This document shows, in pieces, positions 1-8,121 of a stretch of DNA of 64,000 nt (position 1 is its first letter; every line of letters starts with the position of its first letter). The notes beneath the pieces are model-generated. The model searched no databases. It was given only the letters and a program-made list of their open reading frames with translations, and was not told where the DNA came from. The translations under genes and the position numbers were made by a program. Location of the stretch: contig NZ_LGDE01000024.1 in assembly GCF_001279725.1 (NCBI RefSeq), forward strand, positions 98,802 to 162,801, written 5' to 3'. This DNA is from Streptomyces sp. WM4235. GTDB taxonomy: Bacteria; Actinomycetota; Actinomycetes; Streptomycetales; Streptomycetaceae.

Positions 1-534
1 TCGCAGCCCCGTGACCCCCAGGCCCCGAAGGGCCGCCCGACGCCGAAGCGTGCTGTGGCCCAGTCGCAGCGCAAGGCAGTGGTGGCCTCGACCGGCAATC
101 GGAAGGAGGACGCCAAGCGGGCCCGTGAGCGCCGTCGCGTGGAGATGGCGAAGCAGCGCGAGGCCCTCGCCAACGGCGACGAGCGCTACCTGCCCGCCCG
201 CGACAAGGGCCCCGTCCGCCGCTTCGTCCGCGACTTCGTGGACTCTCGCTTCTCGGTCGCCGAGATGTTCCTGCCGCTGGCGGTGATCATCCTCGTGCTG
301 AGCATGGTGCGGGTCGAGCGGCTCCAGAGCATCGCGCTGGTGCTGTGGATGGGTGTGATCGCGCTGATCCTCCTCGACTCCATCGGCATGTTCATCCGTC
401 TGCGCAAGGCCGTCAACGAGCGGTTCCCGGACGAGCCCAAGCGTGGCGCCGTCGCGTACGGCCTGATGCGCACGCTTCAGATGCGCCGGCTGCGCCTGCC
501 GAAGCCGCAGGTCAAGCGCGGGGAACGGCCCTGA
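1..534 (+). CDS. DUF3043 domain membrane protein, 5' end cut by window edge
   Basis: The reading frame is open from base 1 and ends at TGA 532-534, so the true N-terminus lies left of the window. The visible part has a basic, Lys/Arg-rich cytoplasmic head, the motif ERYLPARDKGPVRRFVRDFVDS, and two hydrophobic segments (about codons 88-108 and 113-132 of the window frame). It ends in a basic tail (MRRLRLPKPQVKRGERP). This is the actinobacterial DUF3043 family of small two-TM membrane proteins of unknown function. The ATG at base 55 lies inside the family's conserved head and is unlikely to be the start. Confidence 0.85.
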   Translation, partial: SQPRDPQAPKGRPTPKRAVAQSQRKAVVASTGNRKEDAKRARERRRVEMAKQREALANGDERYLPARDKGPVRRFVRDFVDSRFSVAEMFLPLAVIILVLSMVRVERLQSIALVLWMGVIALILLDSIGMFIRLRKAVNERFPDEPKRGAVAYGLMRTLQMRRLRLPKPQVKRGERP

Positions 535-572
535 GCACAGCGACGCCCGCATCCGGGGCGTCGGGGGGCGAC

Positions 573-1358
573 GTGGCCGACTTCTCCGGGGGATCCCGAC
601 TGTGGCTGGAGGGCCTGGGCGGACTGCGCAACGCGGTCCGGCAGGAACTCGTGGGCCGCCAGGTCGACGAACAGATCGCGCACCGCTTCCCGGTCGGGCA
701 GCGGCTGCGCGTCCTCGACGTGGGCATGGGCCAGGGCACCCAGGCCCTGCGCCTGGCGCGCGCAGGGCACAAGGTGACCGGCCTGGAGCAGGACCCCGAC
801 ATGCTGGCGGTCGCCCGTGAGGCGCTGGCCGGCGAGCCGGCGGGCATTCGCGACCGGGTCCGGCTGATGGAGGGCGACGGCCGGGAGACCGGCGCGCACT
901 TCGTGCCGGGCAGCTTCGACGTGGTGCTGTGCCACGGCGTCCTGATGTACGTACCGGAGCCGGACGCCATGCTGGCGGGGCTGGCCCGGATGCTCGCTCC
1001 GGGCGGGCTGCTGTCCCTGCTGGTCCGCAACGGCGACGCGCTCGCCATGCGACCGGGGCTCGGTGGCGATTGGAACGCCGCTCTGCGGGCGTTCGACACC
1101 GTCGACTACACGAACCGGTTGGGCCTGGACGTACGCGCCGACCGACTGGCGGGTCTGACGGCCACGCTCTCGGGGATCGGGGCTCCGCTCCAGGCCTGGT
1201 ACGGGGTGCGGGTCTTCACCGACGGCACCGAGGCCGGGAACCACCTGCCGAACGAGGCGGAGATGGAACGGTTGCTCGCCGCCGAGGACCGGGCCGGACG
1301 CACCGACCCGTACCGCGCGGTGGCGGCGCTGTTGCACCTGTGCGGTGTGCGGGGCTGA
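573..1358 (+). CDS. SAM-dependent class I methyltransferase
   Basis: About 261 residues with a Rossmann-type SAM site: motif I is VLDVGMGQG near residues 46-54, followed by an acidic strand end (GLEQD). A post-motif segment PGSFDVVLCHGVLMYV and a PGG turn (MLAPGGLLSLLV) complete the fold, so this is a small-molecule or tRNA-type class I methyltransferase of unknown substrate. GTG 573 is preceded by a G-run that can serve as ribosome binding site. The frame also runs back to CTG 531, which overlaps the upstream stop, so the exact start is open. The spacing suggests co-transcription with the DUF3043 gene. Confidence 0.8.
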   Translation: MADFSGGSRLWLEGLGGLRNAVRQELVGRQVDEQIAHRFPVGQRLRVLDVGMGQGTQALRLARAGHKVTGLEQDPDMLAVAREALAGEPAGIRDRVRLMEGDGRETGAHFVPGSFDVVLCHGVLMYVPEPDAMLAGLARMLAPGGLLSLLVRNGDALAMRPGLGGDWNAALRAFDTVDYTNRLGLDVRADRLAGLTATLSGIGAPLQAWYGVRVFTDGTEAGNHLPNEAEMERLLAAEDRAGRTDPYRAVAALLHLCGVRG

Positions 1359-1386
1359 GCCCGCACACCGCGGCGGCGGGCGCCGG

Positions 1387-1599
1387 TCAGGCGTCCAGGG
1401 CCTCGCGCAGGCTCATCGTGTACAGCTCGGTGCCCGTGTCGTCGGACAGCTTCACCTTCTCGGTGCCGCCCTCCAGCAGGTCCTTCCAGTACTCACCGAT
1501 CCAGGACTCCGCGTCCCCCTGCGTGGTGAACTCCTCCGGCACCACCGACGGGGTCGTCTCGCTGCCCTCGGCCGTCTCGAACCGCCACGTCCACGCCAT
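1387..1599 (-). CDS. small conserved acidic protein (70 aa), function unknown
   Basis: Encodes a 70-residue acidic protein that begins MAWTWRFETAEG and ends SLREALDA. ATG 1599-1597 has a clean GGAGG ribosome site upstream, which fixes the start; a longer frame to 1701 has no such signal. I see no signal peptide, membrane segment or catalytic motif. The several Trp residues and uniform composition suggest a small folded soluble protein. It sits alone on the minus strand between a methyltransferase and a cobalamin gene. I recognise it only as a streptomycete-type hypothetical protein. Confidence 0.75.
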   Translation of the reverse strand: MAWTWRFETAEGSETTPSVVPEEFTTQGDAESWIGEYWKDLLEGGTEKVKLSDDTGTELYTMSLREALDA

Positions 1600-1727
1600 G
1601 TCCGCCTCCGTTGCTCGTCCGCTGTTCGCGCGTCGATCGTCCTTCGCGCACCCGCGTTGTTCGCCTTGAGTCTGCCCGCAGAGTAGCCGGGCGAGCACCA
1701 CTCCCGCGGACGCGGGAGGATCATCGG

Positions 1728-2957
1728 GTGGAACTCACTCTGCTCGGTACCGGTACCCCCGAAGGACTGCCCCGACCCGGCTGTCCCTGCGCCGCCTGCG
1801 CGGTCTCCGTCGGCCCCCTCTCCAGGGCGGCGACGGCCGTGCTCGTGGACGGCGCGCTGCTGCTCGACCTGACCCCCGGGGCGGTGTTGGCCGGGGCCCG
1901 CGCGGGGCATTCGCTGGCCGGTGTGCGGCAGGTGCTGCTCACCCACCCGCACGACGGGCCCCCCGTCGAGCTGCCGCCGGGTCTGCCGGCGGCGGGGCGG
2001 GTGCCGGACGGGCAGGAACTGTCGGTGATCAGTGGTCACCGGGTGCGGGCGGTGCCGATGGACACGCCCGGCACCGGCTACGAGGTGACCGGGCCGGACG
2101 GCAGCCGGCTGCTGTACCTCCCGCCGGGCGGGGCGCCGGCCGGTCTGGGGTCCGGGCGCCCGGAGTCGGGGGGCTCGGCCGGGCAGCGTCCCTACGACGT
2201 GGTCCTCGCGGACGTGCTCGGCCGGCCGGAGGCGGTGGCGCGGCTGCGGGCGAGCGGCGCGCTGGGGCCGGCGACGGACCTGATCGCCGTGCACCTGGAC
2301 CACGACACCCCGCCCGGGCGGGAGGCGGAGCGGCGGTGTGCGGCGGCCGGGGCGCGGCTGGTGCCGGACGGCACGACGGTGGCGGTCGGCGAGTACCACG
2401 CGGCGCCGGAACTGCCGCGGCGCACGCTGGTCCTGGGCGGCGCCCGGTCCGGCAAGTCGTACGAGGCGGAACGCCGGTTGGCGGGCTTCCCCGAGGTGGT
2501 CTACGTGGCCACGGGCGGTTCCCGCGACGGGGACGCGGAGTGGGCGCAGCGGGTGGGTCTGCACCGGGAGCGGCGGCCGTCGAGCTGGCGGACGGTGGAA
2601 ACCTGCGCGCTGGTCCCGCTGTTGGAGAACGACGGCGGCCCGCCGCTGTTGATCGACTGCCTGGCGCTGTGGCTGACCGACGCGATGGACCGGGCCGGGG
2701 CCTGGGACGACGAGGCGTGGGCGGGCGGCGGGCAGCGGAAACTGCGCGAGTCGACCGAGGAGTTGGTGGCGGCGGTCCGCGCGACCCGTCGTCCGGTGGT
2801 GCTCGTCAGCAACGAGGTCGGCTCGGGAGTGGTCCCCGCGACGTCCTCCGGGCGACGTTTCCGTGACGAGTTGGGGCGGCTCAACAACGCGGTGGCGGCG
2901 CAGTGCGAGCACGTCCTGCTGGTCGTGGCCGGACAGGCGGTGGTACTGAAGGACTGA
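1728..2957 (+). CDS. cobU: metallo-beta-lactamase-like domain fused to adenosylcobinamide kinase/guanylyltransferase
   Basis: 409 residues. The C-terminal half is a CobU/CobP enzyme. Its P-loop GGARSGKS near residues 236-243 and the following VYVATGG, HRERRP and VSNEVGSGVVP motifs belong to the enzyme that phosphorylates adenosylcobinamide and activates it with GTP in cobalamin nucleotide-loop assembly. The N-terminal half (about 1-225) begins LTLLGTGTPEG and has LLTHPHDGPP, a metallo-beta-lactamase fold signature whose usual HxHxDH is degraded to HPHD, so its metal site is probably incomplete. GTG 1728 is preceded by GGGAGGA at 1714-1720. cobT follows on the same strand. Confidence 0.88.
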   Translation: MELTLLGTGTPEGLPRPGCPCAACAVSVGPLSRAATAVLVDGALLLDLTPGAVLAGARAGHSLAGVRQVLLTHPHDGPPVELPPGLPAAGRVPDGQELSVISGHRVRAVPMDTPGTGYEVTGPDGSRLLYLPPGGAPAGLGSGRPESGGSAGQRPYDVVLADVLGRPEAVARLRASGALGPATDLIAVHLDHDTPPGREAERRCAAAGARLVPDGTTVAVGEYHAAPELPRRTLVLGGARSGKSYEAERRLAGFPEVVYVATGGSRDGDAEWAQRVGLHRERRPSSWRTVETCALVPLLENDGGPPLLIDCLALWLTDAMDRAGAWDDEAWAGGGQRKLRESTEELVAAVRATRRPVVLVSNEVGSGVVPATSSGRRFRDELGRLNNAVAAQCEHVLLVVAGQAVVLKD

Positions 2958-3029
2958 CGTCGCCGGCGCCGGGTCGCCGCGGCGTCGAAATCGCGCCCGG
3001 CGCACCGACGGCGAGGCTCCGGGAGGGGC

Positions 3030-3057
3030 TTGGGGAGGGCCTCACCGGCTGTACGCT
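3030..3057 (+). promoter_or_regulatory. candidate leaderless promoter of cobT
   Basis: TTGGGG (3030-3035), a 16-base spacer, TACGCT (3052-3057), then 7 bases to ATG 3065. No Shine-Dalgarno lies before the ATG. This geometry would start the transcript at or beside the ATG. Confidence 0.5.
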
Positions 3058-3064
3058 CTGGCAG

Positions 3065-4129
3065 ATGACCACGCTGAATCTCGACGACTTCTCCGATCTG
3101 ATCGAACGCCCCGACGGGGGCGTCCGGCGTGACGCCGAGGATCGCCGTGAGCGGCTGGCGGTGCCGCCCGGCGCGCTGGGCCGGCTCGACGAGCTCGGCG
3201 AGTGGCTCGCCGCCGCGCAGGGGCGGGTTCCGGTCGGGCAGATCGAACGGCCCCGCGTCGTGCTGTTCGCGGCCGACCACGGGATCGCCGCCGAGGGGGT
3301 CTCCGCGCGGACCGCGGGCACCGCGCACGAGCTGGTGCGGGGCGTGCTCGACGGGACCAGCCCGGTGGCCGTCCTGGCGGCCCGGTTCGGCGCGGGCGTA
3401 CGGATCGTCGACACCGGCCTGGACTGCGATCCGGGGCTGCTCCCCGAGGAGATCGTGCGGCACCGGGTGCGGCGCGGCAGCGGGCGGATCGACGTCGAGG
3501 ACGCGTTGACGGTCGAGGAGGCCGAGGCCGCGCTGCGGCTCGGGATGCGGGTCGCCGACGAGGAGGCCGACTCGGGAACCGATCTCGTCGTGCTCGGGGA
3601 CCTCAGTGTCGGTGGCACCACGGTGGCCGCGACGCTGGTCGCCGCACTGTGCGGGACGGACGCCTCGGTCGTCACCGGTCGCGGGGGCGCCCCGATCGAC
3701 GACCTGGCCTGGATGCGCAAGTGCGCGGCCATCCGCGACGCCCTGCGCCGGGCCCGTCCGGTCCTGGGCGACCAGGTGGCCCTGCTGGCGAAGGTCGGCG
3801 GCACGGACGTCGCCGCGATCACCGGCTTCCTGCTCCAGTGCGCGGTGCGCCGTACACCGGTCATCCTCGACGGGCTGGTCTCGGCGGCCTGCGGGTTGGT
3901 GGCCCAGAGGGCCGCGTTCCGGGCCCCGGACTGGTGGTTGGCCGGCCAGGCGAGCGGCGAACCCGGCCAGGCGAAGGCCTTGGACAGGATGGCGCTCAAC
4001 CCCGTGCTCGACCACGGCGTCACTGTGGGCGAGGGAACAGGGGCCTTGCTGGCCCTCCCCCTCGTCCAGGCGGCCGCCGCACTCGCTGCGGAGCTGCCGG
4101 AACGAGCGGTGGAGGAGCCGACGGACTGA
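3065..4129 (+). CDS. cobT: nicotinate-nucleotide--dimethylbenzimidazole phosphoribosyltransferase
   Basis: 354 residues, the normal CobT length. CobT makes alpha-ribazole phosphate from nicotinate mononucleotide and dimethylbenzimidazole for the lower ligand of cobalamin. Visible signatures are VVLFAADHGIAAEGVS near the N-terminus, the glycine-rich LGDLSVGGTT, VVTGRGGAP, and the C-terminal GVTVGEGTGALLALP carrying the conserved catalytic glutamate. ATG 3065 is chosen because the family begins shortly before the PPGALGRLDELG segment. It lies about 100 bases after the cobU fusion but has its own candidate promoter. No cobalamin riboswitch was seen upstream. Confidence 0.93.
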   Translation: MTTLNLDDFSDLIERPDGGVRRDAEDRRERLAVPPGALGRLDELGEWLAAAQGRVPVGQIERPRVVLFAADHGIAAEGVSARTAGTAHELVRGVLDGTSPVAVLAARFGAGVRIVDTGLDCDPGLLPEEIVRHRVRRGSGRIDVEDALTVEEAEAALRLGMRVADEEADSGTDLVVLGDLSVGGTTVAATLVAALCGTDASVVTGRGGAPIDDLAWMRKCAAIRDALRRARPVLGDQVALLAKVGGTDVAAITGFLLQCAVRRTPVILDGLVSAACGLVAQRAAFRAPDWWLAGQASGEPGQAKALDRMALNPVLDHGVTVGEGTGALLALPLVQAAAALAAELPERAVEEPTD

Positions 4130-4210
4130 ATTCACCGGGCGCCACGGGCCTGACCAGTCCGGGGCGCTCGATCCGCCCGTGGACGGTGACGCCCCATATC
4201 ATCGCTTTCC

Positions 4211-6103
4211 ATGGGAGAGGTCCGCTTGACCAGCGCAGATACCACAACGGCAGTAAACGGAAGAAAAGAGTCCGGCGGCGATCCCGCCGGCAGGGGGGAA
4301 ACAGGCAAGGGGGATCCCGCGGCCAAGGCGGAGGCCCGCAGGGGCAGCAAACCGTCACGGCGCGGCGCCGCCTTCGCGATCTGGTACCTGCGCGTCGTCA
4401 CCTTCGTGAACTTCCTCAGCGCGGTGTGGCTTTCGCTGGGGCAGGACCTGCGCCGGCACAACACCGCCGACTTCTACACCCCGTACCTGCTCACGGCGGG
4501 CTTCGCCTCGGGGCTGTTCTCGCTGATCCTCGCCGTCACCATGGGCCGCCGCAAACGGGCCGCCTGGATCCTGAACCTGGTGATCAGCGGCATGCTGCTG
4601 TTCGCCTTCGCCACGGCCGCCTTCGCCCCGTGCGTCGGCGGGGACTACGACTTCTGCTACCCGGAGTTCCGCGACCACGCGCAGAACTGGGTCTCGCTCG
4701 CCTTGACCGCGGCCTTCGTCGGCGCCCTGCTGCTGGGCCGCCACGAGTTCTACGCCAAGGGCGACCGGTCCAACCCCAAGCTGGCCACCGCCGTGGCCGC
4801 CGTCGGGCTGCTGCTGACCTCGCTGGTCGCGGCCCTGCTCGTCGGCGCCACCAACACCGACCCGGACCGGGCCGACGCCACCTTCCTCGCCCGCTGGAAG
4901 TACGGCGCGATGCGGCTGATCACCCTGGAGCCGAACGACCGGGCCTACGACGGGATCGCCACGCCGGCGTGGGTGGACGTCTTCGTCAACGTCATGTCGA
5001 TGCTGCTGCTCCTCGCCGTGCTGTTCGCCGCGTTCCGCTCGCGCCGCGCCGTGGACCCGCTCACCCCCGAGGACGAGGACCGGCTGCGGGCCCTGCTCGC
5101 CAAGCAGGGCGACCGTGACTCGCTCGGCTACTTCGCGCTGCGCCGCGAGAAGTCCGTCATCTGGTCCCCCACCGGCAAGGCCGCCGTCACCTACCGCGTC
5201 GTCGGCGGCGTGTCCCTGGCCTCCGGCGACCCGATCGGCGACCCCGAGGCCTGGCCCGGCGCCATCGAGCCCTGGCTGGCCGAGGCCCGCGAGCACGGCT
5301 GGGTGCCGGCCGTCATGGGCGCGAGCGAGGAGGCCGGGCAGATCTACGCCCGGCACGGCCTGGACGCGCTGGAACTGGGCGACGAGGCCATCGTCGAGAC
5401 CGCCGAGTTCACGCTGGAGGGCCGCGCCATGCGGACCGTCCGGCAGGCCTACAACCGGGTCAAGCGCGCCGGGTACACGGTGCGGATCCGCCGGCACTCC
5501 GACATCCCGACCGAGGAGATGGACGTACTCCTCGTCCGCGCCGACGACTGGCGCGACGGGGCGACCGAGCGCGGCTTCTCGATGGCACTGGGCCGGTTGG
5601 GCGATCCCGACGACGGCCAGTGCGTGATGCTGGAGTGCTTCGACGGCAACGGTGAACTGCGTGCCGTGCTGTCCTTCGTGCCGTGGGGACCCAAGGGTCT
5701 GTCGCTCGACCTGATGCGCCGCGACCGGGACTCGGAGAACGGTCTGATGGAGTTCATGGTCATCGAACTCCTGGAGCGGTCAAAGGAGATCGGCGTCACA
5801 CAGGTCTCACTGAACTTCGCGATGTTCCGCTCCGTCTTCGAGCGGGGATCGAAGCTCGGCGCCGGTCCGGTGCTGCGGATGTGGCGCTCGTTGCTGAGCT
5901 TCTTCTCGCGCTGGTGGCAGATCGAGTCCCTCTACCGGGCCAACGCCAAATACCGGCCGATCTGGGAACCGCGGTTCATGCTCTTCGAGAAGAGTTCGGA
6001 CCTGCTGCGGATCGGTGTCGCGGCGGGCCGGGCGGAGGGCTTCCTCGAAGCTCCCGGCCTGCCGAAGTGGATGCACCGCAGACACCTGGAGACCAAGCGT
6101 TGA
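4211..6103 (+). CDS. MprF-like membrane protein with C-terminal DUF2156 acyl/aminoacyl-transferase domain
   Basis: Up to 630 residues. An N-terminal charged tail is followed by about five hydrophobic segments (roughly residues 55-290). A C-terminal DUF2156 domain begins near DRDSLGYFALRREKSV and includes the YRVVGGVSLASGDPIG, NRVKRAGYTV and SLNFAMFRSVFERG blocks seen in phosphatidylglycerol lysyltransferase catalytic domains. Related proteins transfer aminoacyl groups to phospholipid and lower surface charge; the substrate here is not shown. ATG 4211 gives the longest frame. TTG 4226 has a better ribosome site (GGGAGAGG, 4213-4220), and a TATCAT box at 4197-4202 fits either. The stop overlaps the next start (TTGA), so the pair is translationally coupled. 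Confidence 0.85.
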   Translation: MGEVRLTSADTTTAVNGRKESGGDPAGRGETGKGDPAAKAEARRGSKPSRRGAAFAIWYLRVVTFVNFLSAVWLSLGQDLRRHNTADFYTPYLLTAGFASGLFSLILAVTMGRRKRAAWILNLVISGMLLFAFATAAFAPCVGGDYDFCYPEFRDHAQNWVSLALTAAFVGALLLGRHEFYAKGDRSNPKLATAVAAVGLLLTSLVAALLVGATNTDPDRADATFLARWKYGAMRLITLEPNDRAYDGIATPAWVDVFVNVMSMLLLLAVLFAAFRSRRAVDPLTPEDEDRLRALLAKQGDRDSLGYFALRREKSVIWSPTGKAAVTYRVVGGVSLASGDPIGDPEAWPGAIEPWLAEAREHGWVPAVMGASEEAGQIYARHGLDALELGDEAIVETAEFTLEGRAMRTVRQAYNRVKRAGYTVRIRRHSDIPTEEMDVLLVRADDWRDGATERGFSMALGRLGDPDDGQCVMLECFDGNGELRAVLSFVPWGPKGLSLDLMRRDRDSENGLMEFMVIELLERSKEIGVTQVSLNFAMFRSVFERGSKLGAGPVLRMWRSLLSFFSRWWQIESLYRANAKYRPIWEPRFMLFEKSSDLLRIGVAAGRAEGFLEAPGLPKWMHRRHLETKR

Positions 6104-6816
6104 CGAACTCCTCACTGCGGCGGTTCGCCCGCCGCGAGTGGGGGCCCCTGTTCTGGACGATCCGGGACTCGCTCGCCCGCGAGAAGTGGCGGGCGATCCC
6201 GATGACCCTCGGCGCGGTCTGTCTGACCTCGGTCTTCCAGATCGTCCAGAACACCTCATGGGGCTTCCAGCCGGTGCAGGACCTCGGTTCGGTCAAGGCC
6301 GTCGACCCGCTCTGGCTGGCGCTGTTGCGCACGCCCCTGTCCCTGTTCGTACCGGCGCTCGACCTGCCGGTGTGGGGGGCGCTCGCGCAGATCCTGCTGG
6401 TCTTCGGGATCTCGGAGATCTGCGTCGGCTGGTGGCGCACCCTGGTGGTCGGCTACGTGGCCACCCTCGCCGGCACCACGTACGCCCGGATCGGTCTCTC
6501 GCTGGGCCCCGACCACCCCTTCGGTCTGCCGGTGTCCGACCGCGTCGTCAACGACACCGGGCCGTCGGCGGCGGTCGTGGGACTCGCGATCTACGTCTGC
6601 TGGCGCTACCGCGCCCACCTCACCGGCGCCCTGGTGATCCTGGTGATGATCGGCGAGGTGCTGATCAAGGACAATCTGGCGGGCAAGGAGCACCTGGCCG
6701 CCATCGCCGCCGTCATGGTGGTGTGCGTGCTGCGCGCGAAGTGGGGGCCGCGGCGCTCCCGGGCCCCGCTGGGGCAACGCCCGCCGCCCGCGTCGAGCGC
6801 ACCGCCGGGGGCGTGA
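6100..6816 (+). CDS. rhomboid-like polytopic membrane protein coupled to the MprF-like gene
   Basis: 238 residues with about five to six membrane segments and a Pro/Ala-rich cytoplasmic tail. One segment carries GPSAAVVG, and a later helix begins KEHLAAIAA. The order Ser-in-GxS, then His, is that of rhomboid intramembrane proteases, but the match is loose and activity is not assured. TTG 6100 overlaps the TGA of the preceding gene by four bases, so translation is probably coupled to the MprF-like protein. Coupling suggests a shared membrane task, for example handling or regulating that transferase. Confidence 0.75.
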   Translation: MTNSSLRRFARREWGPLFWTIRDSLAREKWRAIPMTLGAVCLTSVFQIVQNTSWGFQPVQDLGSVKAVDPLWLALLRTPLSLFVPALDLPVWGALAQILLVFGISEICVGWWRTLVVGYVATLAGTTYARIGLSLGPDHPFGLPVSDRVVNDTGPSAAVVGLAIYVCWRYRAHLTGALVILVMIGEVLIKDNLAGKEHLAAIAAVMVVCVLRAKWGPRRSRAPLGQRPPPASSAPPGA

Positions 6817-6865
6817 CGCCTCCGCCTCCGTCCTGCGCCTCGCGGGCAGGCCGTACCGTAACGGG

Positions 6866-8086
6866 GTGACGACACACCTCGGGCCCTTCGCCCCCACCCG
6901 GCAGTGGATGCGGGCCCATCCGCTCGCCACCGACGCCGTGCTCGCGCTCGGGGCGCTCGTCTCCATGGTCGTCGGATCGTTCGCCGATCCCCGCGGGCCG
7001 CACGGGCCCACCTTCGGCACCCGCACCCCCGACCCCTTCTCGCTCCTGCTGATGCTCCTGGGCGCCGCCGCCCTCGTGTTCCGGCGCCGGCACACCCGTG
7101 CCGTGCTCGCCGTGACCTGCGCGCTGTCCCTGCTGGAGCTGACCACCGGGGAGCCCCGGGCACCCGTCGTGATGTGCGCGGTGATCGCCCTGTACACGCT
7201 GGCCGCCCGCACCGACCGGCCCACCACCTGGCGGATCGGGCTGCTCACCATGACGGGGCTGACCGGCGTCGCCATGCTGGCGGGACCACTGCCCTGGTAC
7301 GCGCAGGAGAACCTCGGGATCTTCGCCTGGACCGGCATGGCCGCCGCCGCCGGCGACGCCGTGCGCAGTCGACGCGCCTTCGTCGACGCCATCCGGGAAC
7401 GGGCCGAGCGAGCCGAGCGGACCCGTGACGAGGAGGCCAGGCGCCGGGTCGCCGAGGAGCGGCTGCGGATCGCCCGGGACCTGCACGACGTGGTCGCCCA
7501 CCACATCGCCCTCGTCAACGTGCAGGCGGGGGTGGCCGCGCACGTGATGGACAAGCGCCCCGACCAGGCCAAGGAGGCGCTGGCCCACGTACGGGACGCC
7601 AGCCGCTCGGCGTTGAACGAGCTCCGTGCCACGGTCGGGCTGCTGCGCCAGTCCGGCGACCCGGAGGCGCCGACCGAGCCCGCGCCGGGGCTGGCCGTGC
7701 TGGACGAGCTGACGGACACCTTCCGGCACGCCGGGCTGCCGGTCGAGGTCATCGTGCAGTTGGGGCGGGACGATTCCGCGCTGCCGGCCGCCGTGGACCT
7801 GGCCGCGTACCGGGTGATCCAGGAGGCGCTGACCAACGTGCGCAAGCACGCGGGCCCGGGAGCCAGCGCCGAGGTGAGCGTGGTCCGGGTCGGGGCCTCG
7901 GTGGAGGTGACCGTCCTCGACGACGGGGGCACCTCCGCCGACCCGGCCCCGGAACCGGCCGATCCGGGTGGCGGCCACGGGCTGCTCGGGATGCGCGAGC
8001 GGGCGGGCGCGCTGGGCGGGTCCTGCTTCGCGGGCCCCCGGTACGGCGGCGGATACCGGGTCCACGCCATCCTGCCGGTCTCCTAG
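6866..8086 (+). CDS. orphan NarL-type sensor histidine kinase
   Basis: 406 residues. The N-terminal third holds about four to five membrane segments with short loops. A short coiled coil (RERAERAERTRDEEARRR) then leads to a HisKA_3 dimerisation domain with ARDLHDVVAHH, phospho-accepting His near residue 207. The HATPase_c domain has the N-box QEALTNVRKHA and G-box GGGHGLLGMRERAGALGG. GTG 6866 follows TACCGT (6854-6859) by six bases and lacks a Shine-Dalgarno, so the message is probably leaderless. No LuxR-type response regulator lies beside it; the next gene is convergent, so the partner must be elsewhere. Confidence 0.9.
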   Translation: MTTHLGPFAPTRQWMRAHPLATDAVLALGALVSMVVGSFADPRGPHGPTFGTRTPDPFSLLLMLLGAAALVFRRRHTRAVLAVTCALSLLELTTGEPRAPVVMCAVIALYTLAARTDRPTTWRIGLLTMTGLTGVAMLAGPLPWYAQENLGIFAWTGMAAAAGDAVRSRRAFVDAIRERAERAERTRDEEARRRVAEERLRIARDLHDVVAHHIALVNVQAGVAAHVMDKRPDQAKEALAHVRDASRSALNELRATVGLLRQSGDPEAPTEPAPGLAVLDELTDTFRHAGLPVEVIVQLGRDDSALPAAVDLAAYRVIQEALTNVRKHAGPGASAEVSVVRVGASVEVTVLDDGGTSADPAPEPADPGGGHGLLGMRERAGALGGSCFAGPRYGGGYRVHAILPVS

Positions 8087-8121
8087 CCCGCTCCGGTTCC
8101 CTCAGGGGGTGCCGGAGCGGG
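8087..8121 (+). terminator. bidirectional hairpin between convergent genes
   Basis: CCCGCTCCGG (8087-8096) pairs perfectly with CCGGAGCGGG (8112-8121). The hairpin covers the last codons of the minus-strand GH114 gene, so it may terminate both convergent transcripts. Confidence 0.6.

Noticed and set aside
1600..3064. Possible cobalamin riboswitch before the cob genes
   Set aside because: No B12-box-like sequence was found, and cobU has an ordinary ribosome site directly upstream.
3202..5118. Very long alternative frames opposite or beside cobT and many other genes
   Set aside because: These are Arg/Gly/Pro-rich shadows caused by high third-position GC; they lack domains and overlap well-supported genes.
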